A DNA stretch of 64,000 nt, from contig NZ_LWUJ01000010.1 in assembly GCF_001645765.1 (NCBI RefSeq), positions 186,001 to 250,000 of the forward strand. The letters are read 5' to 3'. This document shows positions 11,791-24,465 of the stretch, piece by piece (within the stretch, counting starts at the first letter, position 1; every line of letters starts with the position of its first letter). A model generated the notes under the pieces. That model worked only from the letters and a program-made list of their open reading frames with translations. It was not told the origin of the DNA and searched no databases. Position numbers and translations under genes: made by a program. The stretch comes from Candidatus Mycoplasma haematobovis. Lineage in GTDB: Bacteria > Bacillota_I > Bacilli_A > Mycoplasmatales > Mycoplasmoidaceae.

Positions 11791-11868
11791 TGGTAGCGGG
11801 GGTAGGATTTGAACCTACGACCTTCAGATTATGAGCCTGACGAGCTAACCAAGCTGCTCCACCCCGCG
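11791..11868 (-). tRNA. Initiator tRNA-fMet (CAT)
   Basis: 78 nt with encoded CCA. The acceptor CGCGGGG pairs with CCCCGCT except at the first position, leaving an unpaired C1:U72, which is the mark of a formylatable initiator. The anticodon loop is CTCATAA. The anticodon stem TCAGG/TCTGA lacks the full three G-C pairs of the classical initiator; such reduced sets are known in mycoplasmas. Confidence 0.92.
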
Positions 11869-11903
11869 ATAAAGCTCTAACTTCCAATTATAACAAAATA
11901 ATA

Positions 11904-11993
11904 TGGTGGAAGCTGAGGGATTCGAACCCCCGCGCACTTTAAATGCCTCTCAGTTTTCAAGACTGACCCCTTCATCCACTTGGGTAAGCTTCC
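11904..11993 (-). tRNA. tRNA-Ser (TGA)
   Basis: 90 nt class II tRNA with a long variable arm and encoded CCA. The acceptor GGAAGCT/AGCTTCC is perfect; the anticodon stem TCAGT/ACTGA has loop CTTGAAA, giving TGA for UCN serine codons. A second serine tRNA (GGA) is at 35774-35865. Confidence 0.95.
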
Positions 11994-11995
11994 TT

Positions 11996-12072
11996 TGGTA
12001 GCAGGAGCGGGACTCGAACCCGCGACATCTCGGGTATGAGCCGAGCCCTCTAACCAGCTGAGGTATCCTGCC
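11996..12072 (-). tRNA. tRNA-Met elongator (CAT)
   Basis: 77 nt with encoded CCA. The acceptor GGCAGGA/TCCTGCT has a G1-U72 pair, and the anticodon loop CTCATAC gives CAT. The position after Pro in the cluster matches the elongator Met of the Bacillus-type order. A lysidine-modified tRNA-Ile2 with the same anticodon cannot be excluded from sequence alone. Confidence 0.85.
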
Positions 12073-12078
12073 TAATAA

Positions 12079-12155
<77 letters not shown>

Positions 12156-12156
12156 C

Positions 12157-12233
12157 TGGCCTGCCTAATAAGATTCGAACTTATAACCTTTAGCTCCGCA
12201 AGCTAATGCTCTTTCCAATTGAGCTATAGACAG
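12157..12233 (-). tRNA. tRNA-Arg (GCG)
   Basis: 77 nt with encoded CCA. The acceptor CTGTCTA/TAGGCAG contains one wobble, and the anticodon stem TTAGC/GCTAA encloses TTGCGGA, so the anticodon is GCG. Most bacteria read CGN with an inosine-modified ACG. A G34 version would decode only CGU/CGC, which fits an AT-rich genome that uses mainly AGA for arginine. Confidence 0.9.
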
Positions 12234-12238
12234 TTAAA

Positions 12239-12312
12239 TGGAGGTGTCTGTCAGAATCGAACTGACGATATGGAGGTTGCAGCTCCAGGCCTTTCCTCTT
12301 GGCTAAGACACC
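12239..12312 (-). tRNA. tRNA-Cys (GCA)
   Basis: 74 nt with encoded CCA and the cysteine identity discriminator U73. The acceptor GGTGTCT/AGACACC is perfect; the anticodon loop CTGCAAC gives GCA. It is first in the eight-tRNA block; 12313-12448 upstream holds nothing further I can support. Confidence 0.96.
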
Positions 12313-12448
12313 CTATTCTATATCTTAGTAAAAATAAGTTTTATAAGGCAAAGAAGTATTCACGTACTACCAACAGTAAATTATATTGGAACTATTGTAA
12401 AATAAATTTATTATAAATAGGGATATATTTCTTATTAGGAATAGGTTT

Positions 12449-13321
12449 TCATTCCCTGCTCCTAATTAACTTAATTTCATGTTTGTAGGGAGAGATTAAT
12501 TTACCCTTCTCTCTCCAATAAGGAGTTTCAACAATTATTGGTAATTTCCTGAATAAGGGCTCATATGCCCATTCCATTAATATCTCAAAACCTATATGAC
12601 CATAATCTAAATTAGCATGTCTATCTTTGCCAGAGCCTCTAACATTCATAGAGTCTCCTAAATGTACTACTTTAATTCTCTCTAATCCTATTAATTCATC
12701 AAACTTCTTTAAGAATTCATCTTTCTTAGATAAGTCATATCCAGCATCGTGTAAATGTACAGTATCTAAGCATACTGCTAATTTAGGATGATTATCACAT
12801 CCCTTTATTATTTTTGCTATTTCCTCTAATGTCTTGCCTATTTGATTCTTCTTTCCTGCCATAGTCTCTAAACATATAAAGACATTAGTATCTTTACATT
12901 CTTTCAATACTAATTTAAGATTTTCTATTAATAACTCTATACCTTCATCTAAAGTATTCCCTACATGGTATCCTGGATGTAATACTATATAGGGAATACC
13001 CATAGCGCCTGTTCTCTTTACTTCTTCACTTAAGAAAGAAATAGTAAAGTCTTTATTTTCTGAATTAGTATTAGCTGGATTAATTATGTAAGGAGCATGT
13101 ACTACACAATTAGAGAAATCTATTCCATGTTCTTTTCCTAACTTCTGAGCTTCCTCTAAATAAAGCTCAGAAATAGCCACTCTTCTCTTATTCTGGGGCG
13201 GTCCTGTAAAGATCATAAAAACATCAGCACCATTATGTATAGTCTCTTCAACTACTCCCAATAAATACTTGGAAGGTCTATTTAAAGAGATATGCGAACC
13301 TAATAATAACTTAGGATTCAT
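12449..13321 (-). CDS. nfo: Endonuclease IV (AP endonuclease)
   Basis: 290 residues, about the family length. It cleaves DNA 5' of abasic sites in base excision repair, using a trinuclear zinc site. Visible motifs are the N-terminal LLLGSHISL, FTGPPQNKRR, CLETMAGKKNQIGKTLEE, CLDTVHLHDAGYD, VVHLGDSMNVRGSGKDRHAN and the end LPIIVETPYW. The usual 'LDTCH' reads LDTVH here, with the metal His kept. The start lies 11 bp inside the sufU 3' end, so the two are probably co-transcribed. Confidence 0.95.
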   Translation of the reverse strand: MNPKLLLGSHISLNRPSKYLLGVVEETIHNGADVFMIFTGPPQNKRRVAISELYLEEAQKLGKEHGIDFSNCVVHAPYIINPANTNSENKDFTISFLSEEVKRTGAMGIPYIVLHPGYHVGNTLDEGIELLIENLKLVLKECKDTNVFICLETMAGKKNQIGKTLEEIAKIIKGCDNHPKLAVCLDTVHLHDAGYDLSKKDEFLKKFDELIGLERIKVVHLGDSMNVRGSGKDRHANLDYGHIGFEILMEWAYEPLFRKLPIIVETPYWREKGKLISPYKHEIKLIRSRE

Positions 13322-13706
13322 TAAGAATCTTTAACATTAAATCACAACCTAGCAATAAACAAGCATGTCTTGAAGAATATTTAGAAAACTTCTTAAATTC
13401 CAATAGTTTTTCACTAAGTACTTTTGGAATTTGCTTTCCTAAAATCATATTTTTAAATCCTTTAAGAATTGCATTAGCTTCTTCAACAGTCTTATTCTCT
13501 ATCTCTTCCATTAACACATTAATAGAAGCTCTAGAAAGAATACATCCATTATGCGAGAACTTTAAATTACTTACTATATTTGAATCTTTAGAGAAAGTAA
13601 TACTACATCAGTCATCACAAGCACTAGTGCTTATTCTTACAGGCTTATCCTCTTTGGATATATATCTACTTACTTTAGAGAATTTAAAAATTTCAGATCT
13701 ACCCAC
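13311..13706 (-). CDS. sufU: Fe-S cluster scaffold / sulfurtransferase SufU
   Basis: 131 residues with TGA as Trp. The three conserved cysteines of the SufU family appear as SACDDWCS (family 'CGD'), SHNGCILSRASI (family 'G.GCaiS.AS') and SSRHACLLLGCD (family 'R..Ca.L'). It receives sulfur from SufS (10472-11458) with zinc at the active site in known homologues. The GTG at 13706 directly follows an in-frame TAA and an AAGGAAGG sequence. An internal ATG at 13517 would lose two of the three cysteines, so the GTG start is preferred. It overlaps the upstream gene by 8 bp. Confidence 0.85.
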
Positions 13707-14172
13707 CCTTCCTTAATAAACAAATCGAATAATTGTTTTCTCTCGCGCATTTGAATAAATGTATCTCTATATTTCATACAATAGTTTGAAATAATTTTTG
13801 TAATTTAACAAAGAGAACAATTAATCATGAAAAAGAAATAAATACTCATAGTTGCTTGAAAATTCAAGAAAAAAATTCTACTAGTTTCCTTTTGCTTAAA
13901 TTTAAATAAAACTTATGAGTGCCATAATCTTTCTTAGCATCTAATCCAAGAACACCAAAAACATTTCTAGGATTTAAACTCTTAACTAATCTATCACAAG
14001 TACTGGTTGAAAGATTTAAATTACGTTTAAATATTTTTGAAAAGAAAAAGAGAAAACAAACAAATACTACTAATGCTAAAGTATTTCAGAATGAATCAGA
14101 TAAAATTGCTTCTTTTAAAAAAAGAAAGTTTACTCTCCTAAAGCTGAAAGAACCATTATTTTTTAATACCAA
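13699..14172 (-). CDS. Small membrane protein with a PTS EIIB-like region
   Basis: 157 residues with several TGA codons as Trp; under the standard code it is chopped up. One hydrophobic segment (TLALVVFVCFLFFFSKIF) near residues 30-50 is followed by DRLVKSLNPRNVFGVLGLDA and YGTHKFYLNLSKRKLVEFF. This resembles the 'lv.alGG..NI..ldaC.tRLR..v.d' of sugar PTS EIIB domains, but the phosphorylated Cys is absent. A second hydrophobic stretch (VFISFSWLIVLFVKL) follows. Similar orphan EIIB-like membrane proteins occur in mycoplasmas (the M. genitalium MG129 type, from memory). TTG start directly after TAG; the end overlaps sufU. The function assignment is weak. Confidence 0.6.
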
Positions 14173-14451
14173 CTAACCTGTAAAAATTCTATACAAAAGT
14201 AATTAATAATTTCAAATATTTTTTCTTAATGACTTTAATTTAAACAATAATTTTTTATTTTTGTTTACTTAAAAAGAGGTAAATGATTGGCTATTAATGG
14301 TTAGGTAAATTGTTTTCCTATCTTATTATTTATCAAAAAATATCTTCCTAATTAATTATAAGAATTTCTTGAACCAAAATACACCCACCAAGATAGTAAA
14401 ATCAAACGACCTCTTCACTCTTTTTAGAATCAAGAGATTTGCTTAACCTGT
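14173..14451. other. Non-coding stretch, no gene seen
   Basis: About 280 bp of AT-rich sequence between the EIIB-like gene and the Cys-rich gene. No open frame on either strand survives with TGA as Trp and a credible start. An AAAAAGAGGT at ~14270 and an ACCTCTTCACTCTTTTT at ~14408 are loosely complementary, but too far apart to call a terminator. Confidence 0.5.
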
Positions 14452-14607
14452 TTACTTACAGCAGTGTCCGCAAGGAGTGGTACAAGAAGAACACTTACAC
14501 ATGCAAGACTTAGAGCTATGACAACAACAAGTGCATGAAACGACGGTACAAGAACCACAAGAGCAATTACACTTATGACAATTACAGGAACAACTGGAAC
14601 AATTCAT
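14452..14607 (-). CDS. Metallothionein-like Cys-rich protein, 51 residues with 19 Cys
   Basis: ATG at 14607 to TAA at 14452-14454 encodes a 51-residue protein beginning MNCSSCSCNCHKCNCSCGSC and ending SCTTPCGHCCK. It has 19 cysteines (37%) and 3 histidines, mostly as CxC and CxxC with one CCC run; aromatic residues are absent. This composition is that of metallothioneins, which chelate Zn, Cu or Cd in thiolate clusters; no specific known family is recognised. A TATAAT lies 22 bp upstream on the same strand, and a GGGA at roughly -14 could be a weak ribosome site. The opposite-strand frame (14535-14759) gives a low-complexity product and is judged a shadow. The role (metal storage, detoxification or secreted thiol peptide) is inferred only. 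Confidence 0.72.
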   Translation of the reverse strand: MNCSSCSCNCHKCNCSCGSCTVVSCTCCCHSSKSCMCKCSSCTTPCGHCCK

Positions 14608-14628
14608 ATTTATTTAATTCCCACAATA

Positions 14629-14634
14629 ATTATA
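14629..14634 (-). promoter_or_regulatory. Putative -10 box of the Cys-rich gene
   Basis: TATAAT on the minus strand, 22 bp upstream of the ATG at 14607 and preceded by TTTTTGAA. It fits the -10-dominated promoters of mollicutes and supports the Cys-rich frame as an independently expressed gene. Confidence 0.4.
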
Positions 14635-14771
14635 TTCAAAAATATATGATTAAATTCAACAAATTTAATTCTTCACATCATTTAAACTTTTTGAAACTAT
14701 TAATAAGTAGCTACAAAAACTCCCTAAAAGAGTTTATTCTTAACTCTAAGAATCAATGATATTTAAATAAA

Positions 14772-15197
14772 TTAAGATGTTATTTTCGAGAAAGCGCAAA
14801 TTTCCTCTTTATTTAACTCTTGTTTATATTTGGCAATTAAAGATTGTTCATCATCTTGTCTTTCACATCACTGCACTAATGATGCTACAGGCATACCCTC
14901 ATCGTCCATAAAACGTCCATCATCTCCAATAGAAAAAACTACTGCCGTTCCTGATCTTCCATCAATAATTCTTGCTAACTCTTGAGTGGCCGTTGCATCA
15001 TTCTTATATTTAGCAAATAATTTTTCTAATATTCTAAGCCCATTGCTTCTTTGTCTCTCTTTAGCGACCATATTTTGTTTTCCAATATTAACCTGCTCCT
15101 CCTTTTGAGAAGGCCAAGTTGCAAAAATCGTTCCTGCCGCAGTTACGCCAGTTAAAGCCAGTCCTATTAGGGACTTTACAATAGTAGAATTATTCAT
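14772..15197 (-). CDS. Small secreted or membrane-anchored haemoplasma-type paralogue A
   Basis: 141 residues with one TGA as Trp. The N-terminus MNNSTIVKSLIGLALTGVTA continues into a hydrophobic stretch, giving a signal or anchor typical of the large families of short paralogues in haemoplasmas. The body is charged and ends near SLIAKYKQELNKEEICAFSK. The stop of this family's neighbour (15199-15201) is 2 bp upstream of its start, so the two are co-transcribed. No enzymatic motif is seen; the function is unknown, with a surface location inferred. Confidence 0.7.
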
Positions 15198-15198
15198 T

Positions 15199-15549
15199 CT
15201 AGGTTTTACAACCTTCTTGTCTTACTTTTGTAAACTCACTATCCTTAGGTTCAGCTTCACACCACTCCTTAAATTTTTTGCTTAACTCAAGCTCCTCAAT
15301 ACTTCTATTACTTTCCGAATACTTTTTCTTTCAACTAGTTCATTCATTAAATAAACCATTATCACTTCCAATTGCTCTTACCTTTCCATAAAAAGGTCTC
15401 CAATTTTTATTGAACCAATCTAAATTGCGTCTTTTTCAAGAATCCAAAGAATCTGAATTAAAATCTAAATTGTTCCATCCATAATAACTTCCTGCTACAG
15501 TAATGCCAGTTATTGCCAATCCTATTAAAGATTTTGCTATATTATTCAA
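15199..15549 (-). CDS. Small secreted or membrane-anchored haemoplasma-type paralogue B
   Basis: 116 residues with several TGA codons as Trp, so it is invisible under the standard code. TTG start; the N-terminus LNNIAKSLIGLAITGITVAG closely parallels that of paralogue A. The body is rich in Trp, Ser and charge (RNLDWFNKNWRPFYGK), with Cys near the C-terminus (KEWCEAEP, RQEGCKT). The WC motif and terminal Cys recall the wider haemoplasma paralogue families and the poly-G family further along. The function is unknown. Confidence 0.65.
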
Positions 15550-15720
15550 TTTGATATTTAGGGTTGTTGGATTTTCCCTTCTCTAAATTTTTCAATCTTT
15601 TTTAAACTTAATAACATGCCAATATCAATAAAAACTTTGACAATCCTTTAGCAAAACCATTTAAGAAAAGCGCCTTTAACTATAATTAAGGCTAACGAAG
15701 AACCTTTCATTTAAATTAAT

Positions 15721-16014
15721 TTACAAATCATCCAACTCCTCCTTTGTCATTTTTTTACCATATCTATATTGTTTATCTCTAAAGAAATATCTCTTTAATT
15801 TACGAAAATCTATTCTGTCTTCTAAAGCAGTATTAATTTCATTCTGCAATAGTCTTACTTTAATCTCTAATTCTTGCATATAGAAAGCACAAGTCTTTAA
15901 TTCCTCTTTAGTTAATTTAGCTCTTAATTCTGGCAAATGTAATTTCTGTAATAGCTCTCATCACTCTTTAGTTTTCTCAAAAATTATTCTTTCGTAGCTC
16001 TTAGGTCCAAACAT
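15721..16014 (-). CDS. Hypothetical helical protein, 97 residues
   Basis: ATG at 16014, two consecutive TGA codons as Trp, and a product starting MFGPKSYERIIFEKTKEWWE with long charged helices (TKEELKTCAFYMQELEIKVR). It has no signal peptide or membrane segment, so it is probably cytoplasmic. An internal ATG at 15936 would remove the first 26 residues. It is divergently transcribed from the C39 exporter, with 37 bp between starts. No family is recognised. Confidence 0.6.
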
Positions 16015-16051
16015 AACACTTCTTTTAACTTTTCTCCATATTAATAAGAAT

Positions 16052-18034
16052 ATGAAAGTTTATCCACAAAATAATGAAAATGATTGTGGAATTTCAGTTA
16101 CTCAATCACTAATAAAGCATTATTACGGTAAAGAAATATCAAGAGAAGAATTATGTAGTAAATCTAATTTAACTGAAGAAGGATTATCTATTCTTGATTT
16201 AGAGATGCTAAATCAAGAATATGGTATTCAATTAACTGCATATGAAATGGATTATGAAGAATTTACTAATTATTTAACTAATGATTACTTCTTATTACTA
16301 ATAAAGTCTGGACATTTAAATCACTATGCAATAGCTAAGAAAAATAAGAAAGAAGTAATTATTTTTGATTCTGCTAAAGGTAAATTAAAGCTTAAGTATG
16401 AAAGCTTTAAAGAATACTACTTAAATATATTCATTACTATTGAAGCTAATGGAAAAAAGAATAAATTAATAGCTCAAATACAGAAAGAAGAGAACTTTCA
16501 TGACTATGAAAAAACAGCCATAAGTGCTTTTCTTAATATTGCTATCTTTTCTTTAACTTTAATTATCTCTTTTGCTACTAAATATAGTATTAATCATATA
16601 GTTAATAACTATCCTTTAATTAAGCTGGGCGGAATAGGCTTAATACTAATAGCTAGTTATGCAATAGTTAATTTTGGAGAATACTTACAAAAACAAATAA
16701 ATCTTAATCATATTAATTACTATTCAAAATCGCTCTTTCAAAGCTTAATTAATGCTTTCAAAAATAAGAAGAATTCTTTTTTTCAAAAAGCAGGAAAAGA
16801 TCAATTCTTATTAATACAAAAACATATAGAGAATATTGCTACTTACCATACAGAACAATTAAATCAATGAATAATTAGCTTAGTAATATTAATAACTCTA
16901 TCTATATTCCTTACTTCTCTACACCACTATTTCTTATTAATAATTTTTATTTCTTTCGTTATTCAAGCTTTCTATTTATGAATAATGAAAGAAGAACATA
17001 AATACAACTTTCCAAAATTAATTGAAGCACAGAATACCAATAAGAGAAATAACTTTGAATTAGAGGAATTCCTAAAGAATGAAATTAATTTAGTTAAATT
17101 AAGTGCAATCTGTCATCAATTTAAAGAAAGCTGATTTAAAGAGATAACTCTTAATAAATCAATTACTCTAAGACAAGCTTTTTTTGAAAAAATAAATACA
17201 TTCTTTAATAACTTAATTCAATTAACACTCTATTTCTTATTGGCTTATTTCTTCTTTACTAATACACTAGACTTTAGTTACTTTGTAGTAATTAATGTAT
17301 TCTATGCACACATTAATAAATCCTTTAATAACTTAGTTAATTATTATTTCTTTAGATATCCTTACCAATATTCAAAAAAAATATATTTAAACTTATTAAA
17401 TACAGATACTGTTGAAGAAACAGAAGAATGAAAACTACCTAATAGTATTCAAATTAATAAACTAAATTATTATTCTTCTTCTAAAAATATCTTTAATAAC
17501 TTAACTCTATCTCTATTACCTAATACTTTTTTATTTGGCTCTTCTGGTATAGGCAAAACTACTCTCTATAAATTAATTAGTAATAAGCTACCTATACAGG
17601 GCAATCAAATTAATTTTGATAATGGTATTAGTATTAATAAGAAAGAGTTTTCTGAGAATGTAATTTATCAATCAAGTAATAGTTGATTAGGTGAAATAAA
17701 TATAGCTAAATCTATTCGATCTTTAACAGCTAGAGATAAAGCAAAAATATTAGGCATATGTAAAGATATGAAGTTAGATGAGAATATTAAAGTTGAAGGT
17801 TTAAGTGCTGGACAAAAACAATTACTCAATTTATTAAATCTAATTCCTTTCAAAAACAAAATAATTCTTCTTGATGAAGCTATTTCTCATATTAATTACA
17901 TATCTAAAGAAAAGATACTAAAGAGTATCTTTCCCATAATAATGAAACGTAATTTTGTAGTATGTAGTGAACATTGCCAAGAACTAAAGAAATACTTTAA
18001 GAACTTTATTAATTTGAATGAATTACTCCAATAA
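16052..18034 (+). CDS. C39-peptidase ABC exporter (bacteriocin/peptide transporter type)
   Basis: 660 residues with TGA as Trp. Residues 1-130 form a C39 cysteine peptidase: YPQNNENDCGISVTQ holds the QxxxxDCG catalytic Cys, NHYAIAKK the His, and IFDSAKGK the Asp. A transmembrane region of about five or six helices follows, then an ATPase with Walker A FGSSGIGKTT, signature LSAGQKQ, Walker B IILLDEA and a SEH switch. Such proteins cleave a double-glycine leader and export the peptide. No obvious GG-leader substrate is nearby, although the next gene overlaps this one. The full C39-TM-ATPase layout is kept but is shorter than the usual ~720 residues. Confidence 0.88.
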
Positions 18035-18351
18035 TTTATTCATCTTTTGTAGCTCTACATTAGCCTTTGCTTCTTTGGGTTTTGTAATACCTATAGATAA
18101 CTATGAGAATAATCAATTACTTAATGTAAGTAATAGTCATTCTCAATTATTCTTATCTCCAAAAAGCTTTAAGAAATTAGGGCTTAAAGAAAGCAATTGA
18201 TTTAAGTACTATACAGAAGGAAAAGAGAAACACAGTAAAGTAATAAGTATTATTGCAGAAGCTAATAGATACGTACTTTACTTATCAGAATCTAAAGATA
18301 CTAAATTAATAACAAACATCTCTTATTTATTAGATTCTTCTTATTTCTGAG

Positions 18352-18374
<23 letters not shown>
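18018..18374 (+). CDS. Small secreted protein overlapping the C39 exporter
   Basis: 118 residues, ATG 17 bp inside the exporter gene in another frame. The N-terminus MNYSNNLFIFCSSTLAFASL is signal-like, followed by a mature part with HSQLFLSPKSFKKLGLKESN. No double-glycine leader is visible, so it is more likely an accessory or membrane-tethered partner than a classical C39 substrate. Its 3' end overlaps by 23 bp the convergent end of surface protein A. Confidence 0.6.
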
Positions 18375-21387
<3,013 letters not shown>

Positions 21388-21398
21388 CCAAAAATACT

Positions 21399-24300
21399 TT
21401 ACTTTTGTAAGGGTTTGGAATATTTAAGCACAAACTTACTTATCTCAAAGCCAGCGGATCCTGCAGCGCCTATTGTTTCATGTGCATTAGCATTCTTAAT
21501 TTCTTTCGTTATTAATCCTATTGGTCTAATTTGTGTAGCATAGTGTAAATCATTCTTGTTTTTGTCTTTCCAAAAAAATACAGAATATCAAAAAGCAAGC
21601 ATTGAAACGTTAGGAATATCTTTCGCAGTAGGTTCTTTTGTATCTGTCTTGAAAAACGTTTCCAATTTTGTCTTTATTTTTTCAAATTTATCATTATCTG
21701 TATCTTCTTTCTTTGTTCTTCGATCTGCTCTATTGTAAGTTACTCTAAATTTAACTTCATAAGCTTGTTTTTCATCAGTTTTAGATTGTAAATCTTTTAC
21801 ATCTACATCTACTGTTTGCGACCCCCATAAATCGTGTAATTCAGAAGGTGATTTATCTTTTTCTACTTTCTCATATTTATTTTCATCTCCACATTCTTGC
21901 GAACTTGAACTTGAACTTGAAAGAATATATTTATTATTTACACATAGTGTGGTCAAAGTGTTGAAATGATTGCTATGAAAGAATGAATTGTAAGAATTCT
22001 TTGATCCATCCAAATGTAAAGTAATCGTTTTAAGATTACTAAAATCGATATTAGTTAATTTACCCTTAGCTCTCTTTGGATATCAATAATATACATTTTG
22101 ACCACTAGATCATCAACTACTTAAATCTAATAATGGGAAGCCATTTTCTGGCTTTCCATAAGCGGCTATATCCTTAAAGTAAACTTCTGCTTTATTAGAT
22201 TCATCGGTTTCAATAATAGTAGTTATTTTCCTTTCATTTAATTTAGAGCTTAATTCAGACAAAGTCTTAATTACCTCTTCGCCTTCTTGCTTCTTTACAT
22301 CTTTTGTCTCTTCCTTTACTCCAGAATCCTTATCTACATAAAATGAAACTACTTCAGGCTCTCCAGTAAGCGAAATTACTAAGAAAGAAGGGATATGAAT
22401 ATGTTCTCTATATTTTCAACCAAACTCTTCAGAACAATTTCATTTTTTGTCTAAAGACTGTTTACTACTGTAATTGCCATTATCTATCTTGTAAAGCCTA
22501 TGTCTTAGATCGCAAGATGGATTTTTGGTGTTTACAAATCCACTGACTCTTGTTGTTAAATTAATCTTTAAATTCTTCTCTATATCTAACTCTAATCCTG
22601 CTATTAAAGATAACTTTCCATCAAGCCCATAATCTTTCTTCTTGTGGGAATATGTTAAAGGATTAAATCCCTGATAATCCTGTCCTATTACTCTATTCTC
22701 GTTGCCAATATCAAATCTAAATACTTCTTTTGAATAAGAGCTAGTTAAATAAAGATTGCTTAAATCTAATTCAGTCTTTAGTAACAAGCTATGTTTTCTT
22801 AAATAACTTGATACTGGATCAAAAAATGAAAAAGATAAGGGATAATGAACCTCTAATAGAGAAAAGATATCTTGTGATTCATTTAACTTTTTAGATTCCT
22901 TCTTTTGTTGTTCGAGTGTTTTCTTAGTTAGATGTTCCGTTCACGTATTCTTGTCAATCTTTATGGTGAAAGTATGATTGCTATGATTCGCTAATTCAAA
23001 CTGAGAACTATATATGCCCTTTTCTTTTAAATTCTCATTTTGCTCAGTTAAATAAGCATTACCTCAGGCCCTAAAAGAAGATTGAACTATTTTGTGTTGC
23101 GGATAGGAGGGGCTATCTCCATTTTGTAATCCTGACGATCCACTTCCATTATTAATTTCTTTAATTAAAGGTTCAGGGGCTAATCTTTTTTCTACGTGTT
23201 CTTTAGGTTCAAAAGTTAATGTTTTTGTTCTATTAATATATTCTCCAAGTTTAGTCTTAGTCTCTAATTCAACACCTTTGCAATAGTCATCTGAAGCAGT
23301 TGATTCATCATGAGGAACATAAGCTCCTTTATTTTTTATTTGCTTTCAAAAATATTGCTCATTATGCTTTAATTGTTCTTTTTGAAAAGGTTTAACTTCA
23401 ATTCAAGACTTCTTTTGTTTAGCTAATCTACTACTTCCATTGTTTTCAACATTTTCTTTTGGCGATTCTGATGTCTGGGACGAACCTCCATTGCTCTTTA
23501 AGTCTTTATCAATAAATCCACCTACTTTGTAGGGATCTGAGCAAGTAGATGTTCAAAAATCATTATTAGTATTAAATTCATATGTAGGTTCTTCTTGCAT
23601 GGATGGAGGATTTTTGGGTTTAGATTTATTATTTCATTTATTTAACAGCACTTTTTTGAATCTATTACTATACGTTGTTTCTCCAACTACATCAGACTCT
23701 AAATTTTGATTAATAGTAAAGTAACTCTTAGGATCTAAAGGAGGGTTGTCATTAAAGAGAATATAGAACGATTTGATAATTAAAGATGATGTATCTCAAC
23801 CTATCCGACCACTTGAAGCATAAATGCTAAGAGTAGCATCTAGTTCAAAAGTTATTTCTTGTTTTGAACTATCTTTTGTAACTGTTAAAAAATATGTATT
23901 AGCTTGCTGATTAAGGTCTTCAGTTTTTGTAGTAACTATAGTGTAAACCTTACTGGAAACAGTAGTTAAATCTGAAAGTGGAACAATATGAGTTACCGGT
24001 ATCTTATTATCTCCTAATTCAAAAGTTGTTAGTACATTAATATCTCCTTTATCCTGAATCTGTTCAAACTTATCTTTACTTAATACATACCTTTGTTTAT
24101 TATCTGTTTCTTCTTTAGTAATAATTTCATCTGCCTCTTTAAATTTGAAATCAGATCTATGACTAAATGTTGAAAGAGGATTAGATTCTTCAATTCAAAT
24201 CTCTTCTCCTCAAATACTTTTTTGAATCTTTAATGAACCATAATCCTCCACTCCTTCTGGAAGTTCTTTATTTAAAGAACTTACTAAATTAATTATTGAG

Positions 24301-24452
24301 TCTTTTTCCTCTTTTGGATCGCTTAATATCGGAGATAGAGTAGCTACTGGTGCATAAAATGCTAGCTCTTTAGAAGCTAGAGTTACAAGAAATAAAGGAG
24401 AAAGGAGGACGAAAGTTCTTTTTAGGAATGAATATCCTTTAATATACGACAC
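21399..24452 (-). CDS. Large secreted surface protein B (tandem paralogue 2 of 3)
   Basis: 1017 residues with TGA as Trp. The start is GTG (where copy C has ATG) followed by the same signal SYIKGYSFLKRTFVLLSPLF. It shares the KNPSCDLRHRLYKID, SNHFNTLTTLC and FRVTYNRADRR blocks with A and C. A TTCAAG-type hexanucleotide repeat encodes a run of seven Ser at 21901-21930, at the same place where A has AGQAG and C has TGTGTGTG. The N-terminal ~80 residues are identical to those of copy C, indicating recent conversion. It lies 13 bp downstream of deoD. Confidence 0.85.
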
Positions 24453-24465
24453 TTAAGTCGTATAA

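Noticed and set aside
12219-12416. Plus-strand open frame across the tRNA-Cys gene
   Set aside because: It runs through tRNA sequence; the apparent protein is an artefact of the tRNA complement.
14535-14759. Plus-strand open frame of 74 codons (Asn/Tyr-rich)
   Set aside because: It overlaps the Cys-rich minus-strand gene; its product is low-complexity (runs of N, Y, K, S), which follows from complementing Cys/Ser codons, and no promoter or start signal was seen.
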